A DNA stretch of 7,213 bases from Pseudomonadota bacterium (GTDB lineage: Bacteria > Pseudomonadota > Gammaproteobacteria > Steroidobacterales > Steroidobacteraceae): positions 1 to 7,213 of the forward strand of contig JAKAFQ010000207.1 of the NCBI GenBank assembly GCA_021817875.1. Direction: 5' to 3'. Under the pieces are notes generated by a model, which worked only from the letters and a program-made list of their open reading frames with translations, searched no databases and was not told the DNA's origin. Shown here one piece after another: positions 6,010-7,213 of the stretch (positions within the stretch are counted from its first letter, which is position 1; the number at the start of each line of letters is the position of its first letter). A program made the position numbers and the translations under genes.

Positions 6010-7213
6010 ATGACGCCGTATCAGTTCCAGGTGGTTTATTTCGAGGCGACCCGCCGCTGCAACCTGCGCTGCCCGATGTGCATGACCGGCAGCAACGACC
6101 CGAAGAAGGTGCGCCGGAGCTTTCACAGCGAGCTCACGCTGGAGGAGATCCGCGAGCGGATCATGATTCCGGCGCGCCGGCTCGGGGTGCACACCATCGG
6201 CTGGAGCGGCGGGGAATTCCTGGTGCGCCGCGATGCGATGGACCTGCTGCGCCTGACCGTGGACCTCGATTTGCGCTGCTCGGTGCTCAGCAACTGCAAG
6301 AAGCTCAGCCGCGAGCGCCTGGAGAAGATCCGCGAGGTGACCCGCGGCCGGGCCCGGATCGTGGTCGGTCTGAACGCCCTCGACGATGAGAACCGCTGGA
6401 GCCGCGACAGCGAATCGGATCGGACGCTGCGCGTGCTGCAGGACTGCCTGGAGCTCGGTCTCGGCCAGCACGTGGTGATCACGATCGGCAAATACAATAC
6501 CCAGACCTTCGAGAAGACCGTCGAGTTCTGCGTCCGGCACAACATCGCCTACAATCGCTCGCCGCTCGTGCCGCGCGGCTCCGGATCGCAATGCTTCGGC
6601 GAGATGGGCTTCGACCGCAACGATCTGGAGCACGCCTTTCACCCGGCGCTGCGCCGCAATCCTCACGGCTATGTGAGTTACACGCCGTATTTCCTCTCGC
6701 CCGAGCTGCACGCGCAGGTCTCCGGCGGCGTGCGCAACCATACGGTGCCGCAGAACCCCTCGATCGGCTGCTGGGTCGGCTCGTGGCTCACGGTCAACGC
6801 CGAGGGCGAGGTGTCCGTCTGTCCGGTGCTGCTCGATGCGCTGAGCGGCGGCAACGTGCGCGACCAGCCCATCGACGAGCTGGTGCGCTCGAGCCCGCTG
6901 TTTGCCCGGATCACCGACCGCTCGCAGCTCACCGGCCGCTGCGGCCGCTGCCGCTACCAGTACACCTGCGGCGGCTGCCGGGCCATGGCGTACTACCACA
7001 GCGGCGATTACATGGGCGAGGATCCCACCTGCTTCTTCGAACCGGTGGATCGCACCACCGTGAGCGAGCACGAGGCGGAAACCAACCGCGTGTTCAAACA
7101 GTACCTGCTGGTCGCCCGCTCGGCCGGGGTCTACAAGCCGCCGCAGGGCTGCCGGGTGGGCGGCCCGCCGATGGCCGACGGCCAGGCGCCGGCGGCGGCC
7201 GGCGGCGCATCCT
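6010..7213 (+). CDS. Radical SAM protein with SPASM-type C-terminus (cut by right window edge)
   Basis: From ATG at 6010 the frame stays open for 401 codons to the window end, so the C-terminus is missing. Near the N-terminus is the radical SAM motif C17-x3-C21-x2-C24 (RRCNLRCPMC), which holds the 4Fe-4S cluster that cleaves S-adenosylmethionine, and the GGE motif at 67-69. The C-terminal part has seven cysteines in SPASM order: C254, C271, C311-x2-C314-x5-C320-x2-C323 and C341, predicted to bind auxiliary 4Fe-4S clusters. The CGRCRYQYTCGGCRA stretch resembles SPASM proteins of heme-modifying (NirJ/AhbD-like) and peptide-modifying enzymes alike, so substrate cannot be assigned. After residue 341 there is a helical-looking stretch, then a Gly/Pro/Ala-rich tail with C381. 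The enzyme should be cytoplasmic and oxygen-sensitive. The gene is divergent from the exported protein 5375-5800; no RiPP precursor is visible upstream. Confidence 0.93.
   Translation, partial: MTPYQFQVVYFEATRRCNLRCPMCMTGSNDPKKVRRSFHSELTLEEIRERIMIPARRLGVHTIGWSGGEFLVRRDAMDLLRLTVDLDLRCSVLSNCKKLSRERLEKIREVTRGRARIVVGLNALDDENRWSRDSESDRTLRVLQDCLELGLGQHVVITIGKYNTQTFEKTVEFCVRHNIAYNRSPLVPRGSGSQCFGEMGFDRNDLEHAFHPALRRNPHGYVSYTPYFLSPELHAQVSGGVRNHTVPQNPSIGCWVGSWLTVNAEGEVSVCPVLLDALSGGNVRDQPIDELVRSSPLFARITDRSQLTGRCGRCRYQYTCGGCRAMAYYHSGDYMGEDPTCFFEPVDRTTVSEHEAETNRVFKQYLLVARSAGVYKPPQGCRVGGPPMADGQAPAAAGGAS

Noticed and set aside
5878..7071. 397-codon minus-strand open frame antisense to the radical SAM gene
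   Set aside because: The plus strand holds all radical SAM and SPASM cysteines; the antisense product is low-complexity Ala/His/Val/Arg.

Overview
The window is G+C-rich DNA (roughly two thirds G+C by eye) from a bacterium, most likely a beta- or gammaproteobacterium. I base that on the base composition, the Gram-negative style signal peptides, and two periplasmic or envelope protein families (4296-5198 and 5375-5800) that I associate with proteobacteria. The exact genus cannot be read from this sequence.

Layout: six protein-coding genes are supported. Five lie on the minus strand and one on the plus strand. From right to left the minus-strand genes are: a small exported OB-fold-like protein (5375-5800), an exported Tyr/Trp/Pro/Arg-rich envelope protein (4296-5198), a P1B-type metal-transport ATPase with a C-terminal hemerythrin-like domain (1852-4167), an exported protein with an HExxE motif that resembles the EXORDIUM/Phi-1 group (483-1607), and the N-terminal third of an aldo/keto reductase that runs off the left edge (1-373). 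A radical SAM protein with a seven-cysteine SPASM-type C-terminus (6010 to the right edge) is transcribed divergently from the 5375-5800 gene and is cut by the window end.

Intergenic regions are all shorter than 300 bases. Several hold clear dyad symmetry. The most striking is 1608-1851, which has a good sigma70-type promoter (TTGACA, 16 bp, TATAGT, minus strand) for the EXORDIUM-like gene plus three copies of the 9-mer GGTGTCAGG/CCTGACACC. The divergent region 5801-6009 has two copies of the palindrome CCCGCGGG 33 bp apart, around a possible promoter for the radical SAM gene.

How the genes might work together: the ATPase (probably Fe/Ni/Co-type efflux, with a di-iron or redox sensing domain) and the two small exported proteins lie in the same direction with gaps of 128 and 174 bp. 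They could form a loose envelope/metal stress cluster, but each gap has a hairpin, so separate transcription is equally possible. The aldo/keto reductase and the EXORDIUM-like gene show no obvious functional link to the others. Large open frames antisense to the real genes are a by-product of the G+C-rich codon use.
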